Origin: Burkholderia sp. Bp9143
GTDB taxonomy: Bacteria; Pseudomonadota; Gammaproteobacteria; Burkholderiales; Burkholderiaceae
Direction of reading: 5' to 3'
Length of the DNA stretch: 64,000 bases
Assembly: GCF_003853645.1 (NCBI RefSeq)
Contig: NZ_QTPO01000007.1
Location: 62,001-126,000, forward strand
Of this stretch, positions 61,417 through 64,000 are shown one piece after another. A program made the position numbers and the translations under genes. Position 1 is the stretch's first letter. Every line of letters begins with the position of its first letter. Under the pieces are notes generated by a model. That model was not told where the DNA came from and did no database searches. It saw nothing but the letters and a program-made list of their open reading frames with translations.

Positions 61417-62607
61417 ATGACCACCGACGTCCGATTCACCGAAATCGAGGATCTGATGCCCGCCGCCGGCGGGCTGCGCGAGATCCGCCACCACATTCAC
61501 CACCACCCCGAACTCGCGTACGAGGAGCACGAGACGGCCGCGCTCGTCGCGGACAAGCTCGAGCAATGGGGCTGGCGGGTGACGCGCGGGGTCGGCAAGA
61601 CAGGGGTCGTCGGCACGCTGCGGGTAGGTGACGGCAAGCGCAGCATCGGCATCCGCGCGGACATGGACGCGCTGCCGATCCTCGAGGCGACCGGCCTGCC
61701 GTATGCGAGCGGCACGCACGGCAAGATGCATGCATGCGGCCACGACGGCCACACGACGATGCTGCTCGGCGCGGCCCAGCACCTCGCGAAGACGCGCAAC
61801 TTCTCCGGCACCGTGCACCTGTATTTCCAGCCGGCGGAAGAGCACGGCGTCGACAGCGGCGCGAAGAAGATGATCGACGATGGCCTGTTCGAGCGCTTTC
61901 CGTGCGATGCGGTGTTCGGCATGCACAACCATCCGGGCGCGGCGCCCGGCGTGTTCCTCACGCGGCGCGGCCCGTTCATGTCGGCCGGCGACAAGGCGAT
62001 CATCTCGATCGAGGGCGTCGGCGGCCACGCGGCGCGGCCGCACCTGACGGTCGACCCGGTGGTCGTCGCGGCGAGCATCGTGATGGCGCTGCAGACGATC
62101 GTCGCGCGCAACGTCGATCCGTCGCAGCCGGCGGTCGTCACGGTGGGCTCGATGCACGCCGGCACCGCGAACAACGTGATCCCGAACGGCGCGCGCCTCG
62201 AACTCAGCGTGCGGTCGTTCAGCCCCGACGTGCGCGCGCTGCTCAAGCGCCGCATCGTCGAGCTCGCCGAGTCGCAGGCCGCGAGCTATGGTGCGACCGC
62301 GCACGTCGAGTACATCGAAGGCTATCCGGTCGTCGTCAATACGGATGCCGAAACGGATTTCGCCGCGCAGGTCGCGCGCGAGCTGGTCGGCGACGCGCAC
62401 GTCGTCGAGCAGGCCGACCTGCTGATGGGCAGCGAGGATTTCGCGTTCATGCTGCAGCAGCGGCCCGGCTCGTTCGTGCGGCTCGGCAACGGCGAAGGCG
62501 AGGACGGCTGCATGGTGCACAACCCGAAGTACGACTTCAACGATCGCAACCTGCCGATCGGCGCGGCGTTCTGGACGCGTCTCGTGGAGCGCTACCTCGG
62601 GCAATAA
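61417..62607 (+). CDS. M20-family amidohydrolase (hippurate/N-acyl-amino-acid type)
   Basis: A 396-residue zinc peptidase/aminoacylase. The opening is LREIRHHIHHHPELAYEEHETAALVADKLEQWGW. MHACGHDGHTTMLLGAA supplies metal ligands, QPAEEHGVDSGAKKMIDDG the catalytic Glu, and SEDFAFMLQQRPGSF the last His/Asp region. CAGGAG precedes the ATG at 61417. The substrate may be N-acyl or indole-3-acetyl amino acids. It is 57 bp upstream of an MHS-family carrier, so uptake and cleavage are probably coupled. Confidence 0.93.
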   Translation: MTTDVRFTEIEDLMPAAGGLREIRHHIHHHPELAYEEHETAALVADKLEQWGWRVTRGVGKTGVVGTLRVGDGKRSIGIRADMDALPILEATGLPYASGTHGKMHACGHDGHTTMLLGAAQHLAKTRNFSGTVHLYFQPAEEHGVDSGAKKMIDDGLFERFPCDAVFGMHNHPGAAPGVFLTRRGPFMSAGDKAIISIEGVGGHAARPHLTVDPVVVAASIVMALQTIVARNVDPSQPAVVTVGSMHAGTANNVIPNGARLELSVRSFSPDVRALLKRRIVELAESQAASYGATAHVEYIEGYPVVVNTDAETDFAAQVARELVGDAHVVEQADLLMGSEDFAFMLQQRPGSFVRLGNGEGEDGCMVHNPKYDFNDRNLPIGAAFWTRLVERYLGQ

Positions 62608-62664
62608 CCCCCCGCAGCGGCGCGCGGCCGGCGCTTCCGGCCGTATTGAGAGGAGATACGAACG

Positions 62665-63996
62665 ATGCAGAAAGACCATCTCGCGCTGCACCCCGCGTCG
62701 ACGGAGGTCGCCGAAACCGATACGCGCGGCGTGCCGGCCGTCACCAAGCGCGGCGCGATCGCGGCGGCCGTGATCGGCAACTGGCTGGAGTTCTTCGACT
62801 TCACCGTGTACGGCTTCTTCGCGGTGCTGATCGGCAAGCTGTTCTTCCCGTCGAGCGACCCGACCACGTCGCTGCTGCTGTCGGTGGCGACGTTCGCCGC
62901 CGGCTTCTTCACGCGGCCGCTCGGCAGCGTCGTGCTCGGCGTCTACGCGGACCGCAAGGGCCGCAAGGCCGCGCTGAACCTGACGATCATGCTGATGGCG
63001 CTCGGCACCGGCCTGATCGCGATCGCGCCGACCTACGCGCAGGCCGGCGTGGCCGCGCCGATCCTGGTCGTCTGCGCGCGGCTGATGCAGGGGTTCTCGC
63101 AGGGCGGCGAGTTCGGCGCGGCGACGTCCACGCTGATCGAGCAGGGCGGCACGTCGCACCGTGCGTTCCGCGCGAGCTGGCAGCTCGCGACGCAGGGCGG
63201 CGCGGCGCTGATGGGCTCGGGCTTCGCGGCGCTGCTGTCGAACACGCTGACGAAGGACGCGCTCGAGGGCTGGGGCTGGCGCCTGCCGTTCCTCGTGGGC
63301 GTGCTGATCGCGCCGGTCGGCATGTTCCTGCGCCGCCGGCTCGCGGACGATGCGCCCGGCGACAGCCATCACGGCATCGAACGCGGCGTGCTGCGCGAGC
63401 TGTTCTCGCGGCACACGCGCACGGTGCTGCTGTTGATGCTGACGGTGATGGGCGGCACGGTGTCGACCTATATCCTGACCTTCTACATGCCGACCTATGC
63501 GATCCATACGCTTGGCCTGCCGATGAAGCTGTCGATGTTCGTCGGTGTCGCGTCGGGCTGCGTGATGCTGGTGACGTGTCCGCTGTTCGGCTGGCTGTCG
63601 GACCGACTCGGCAGCCGGCGCATGCCGATCTTCGTCGGGCGCGGCGTGCTCGTGCTGCTGCTGTTCCCGGCGTTCTGGCTGATGAACCATCATCCGACGC
63701 TGTCGGTGATCCTGCCGCTGACCGCGCTGATGCTGCTGTTCTATTCGCTTGGATCGGCATCGGAAATGGCGCTGATGTGCGAATCGCTGCCGCGCCATGT
63801 GCGTGCGACCGGCATCTCGATCGCCTATGCGCTCGCGGTGACGATTTTCGGCGGCACCGCGCAGCTGATCGCGACCTGGCTCGTGAAGACGACCGGCAGC
63901 AAGCTCGCGCCGGCCGGCTACGTGGCCGCGTGCGTCGTGCTGTCGCTGATCGCGGTCGCGATGCTGCGCGAGACGGCGCGCGAGTCGATGGACTGA
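62665..63996 (+). CDS. MFS metabolite:H+ symporter (MHS family)
   Basis: A 443-residue, 12-helix carrier. IAAAVIGNWLEFFDFTVYGFFAVLIGKLFFPSSDP is the MHS signature (CitA/ProP-like), as are RPLGSVVLGVYADRKGRKAALNLTI and LMQGFSQGGEFGAATSTLIEQ. It ends SLIAVAMLRETARESMD. AGAGGAG precedes the ATG. Likely cotranscribed with the M20 hydrolase; substrates in this family are carboxylates or amino-acid derivatives. Confidence 0.93.
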   Translation: MQKDHLALHPASTEVAETDTRGVPAVTKRGAIAAAVIGNWLEFFDFTVYGFFAVLIGKLFFPSSDPTTSLLLSVATFAAGFFTRPLGSVVLGVYADRKGRKAALNLTIMLMALGTGLIAIAPTYAQAGVAAPILVVCARLMQGFSQGGEFGAATSTLIEQGGTSHRAFRASWQLATQGGAALMGSGFAALLSNTLTKDALEGWGWRLPFLVGVLIAPVGMFLRRRLADDAPGDSHHGIERGVLRELFSRHTRTVLLLMLTVMGGTVSTYILTFYMPTYAIHTLGLPMKLSMFVGVASGCVMLVTCPLFGWLSDRLGSRRMPIFVGRGVLVLLLFPAFWLMNHHPTLSVILPLTALMLLFYSLGSASEMALMCESLPRHVRATGISIAYALAVTIFGGTAQLIATWLVKTTGSKLAPAGYVAACVVLSLIAVAMLRETARESMD

Positions 63997-64000
63997 CGTG

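Overview
The window is a GC-rich chromosomal stretch from a Gram-negative betaproteobacterium, most likely a Burkholderia of the cepacia complex. This rests on the strong GC bias at third codon positions, a FabV enoyl reductase with its catalytic pair at Y235/K244, a complete hmuRSTUV haem operon, a Gram-negative porin, and many small regulator-plus-enzyme pairs. No rRNA, tRNA, CRISPR array, prophage or intact insertion sequence was seen.

Layout. 1-5.4 kb: a catabolic unit (IclR regulator, HMG-CoA-lyase-like aldolase, class III CoA-transferase, MFS carrier, amidohydrolase) with three operator-like repeats in the divergent promoter. 5.4-9.9 kb: two SRPBCC genes with an ArsR regulator, a GNAT acetyltransferase, a membrane-anchored HExxH protein, and a TetR/SDR divergent pair. 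10-14.5 kb: fabV, a GbsR/MarR-type regulator flanked by two near-identical operators, an SDR-DoxX-like membrane fusion with a DUF2269 protein, and a GST. 14.6-24.2 kb: serine hydrolase, exported beta-propeller, HIT protein, small envelope proteins, ureidoglycine aminohydrolase, and a cysteine-rich SufR-like regulator divergent from a periplasmic catalase-like peroxidase and a tautomerase. 24.4-36.5 kb: class A penicillin-binding protein, TRIC-type channel, the Fur-boxed hmuRSTUV operon, three small proteins and a porin. 36.5-45 kb: amino-acid transport and metabolism (MetQ-like and ArgT-like binding proteins, a desuccinylase-family enzyme, LysR), a purine permease and a methyltransferase remnant. 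44.7-51.5 kb: two same-strand redox operons (aldo/keto reductase-OYE-aldo/keto reductase and MFS-MoaF-like-LLM oxidoreductase). They share a TTGA-N7-TCAA site with the divergent LysR gene. 51.6-57.7 kb: zwf, a TetR/SDR pair, an azoR remnant, a carboxymuconolactone-decarboxylase-family enzyme, and acuI with its TetR regulator.

57.7-61.25 kb is unlike the rest. It holds gene fragments (AraC tail, MFS tail, frameshifted beta-propeller), two small lipoproteins and a His/Tyr-rich secreted protein, part of which is duplicated in inverted orientation over 146 bp. The whole is bracketed by a 28-bp perfect inverted repeat and a 9-bp direct repeat, which looks like a decayed mobile element. The window ends with an M20 amidohydrolase and an MHS-family carrier, probably one operon.

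The most useful discoveries are regulatory. At least six local regulators have recognisable repeated operator-like palindromes, which makes their regulons directly testable. An attenuator-like hairpin set precedes a small gene at 34.8 kb.
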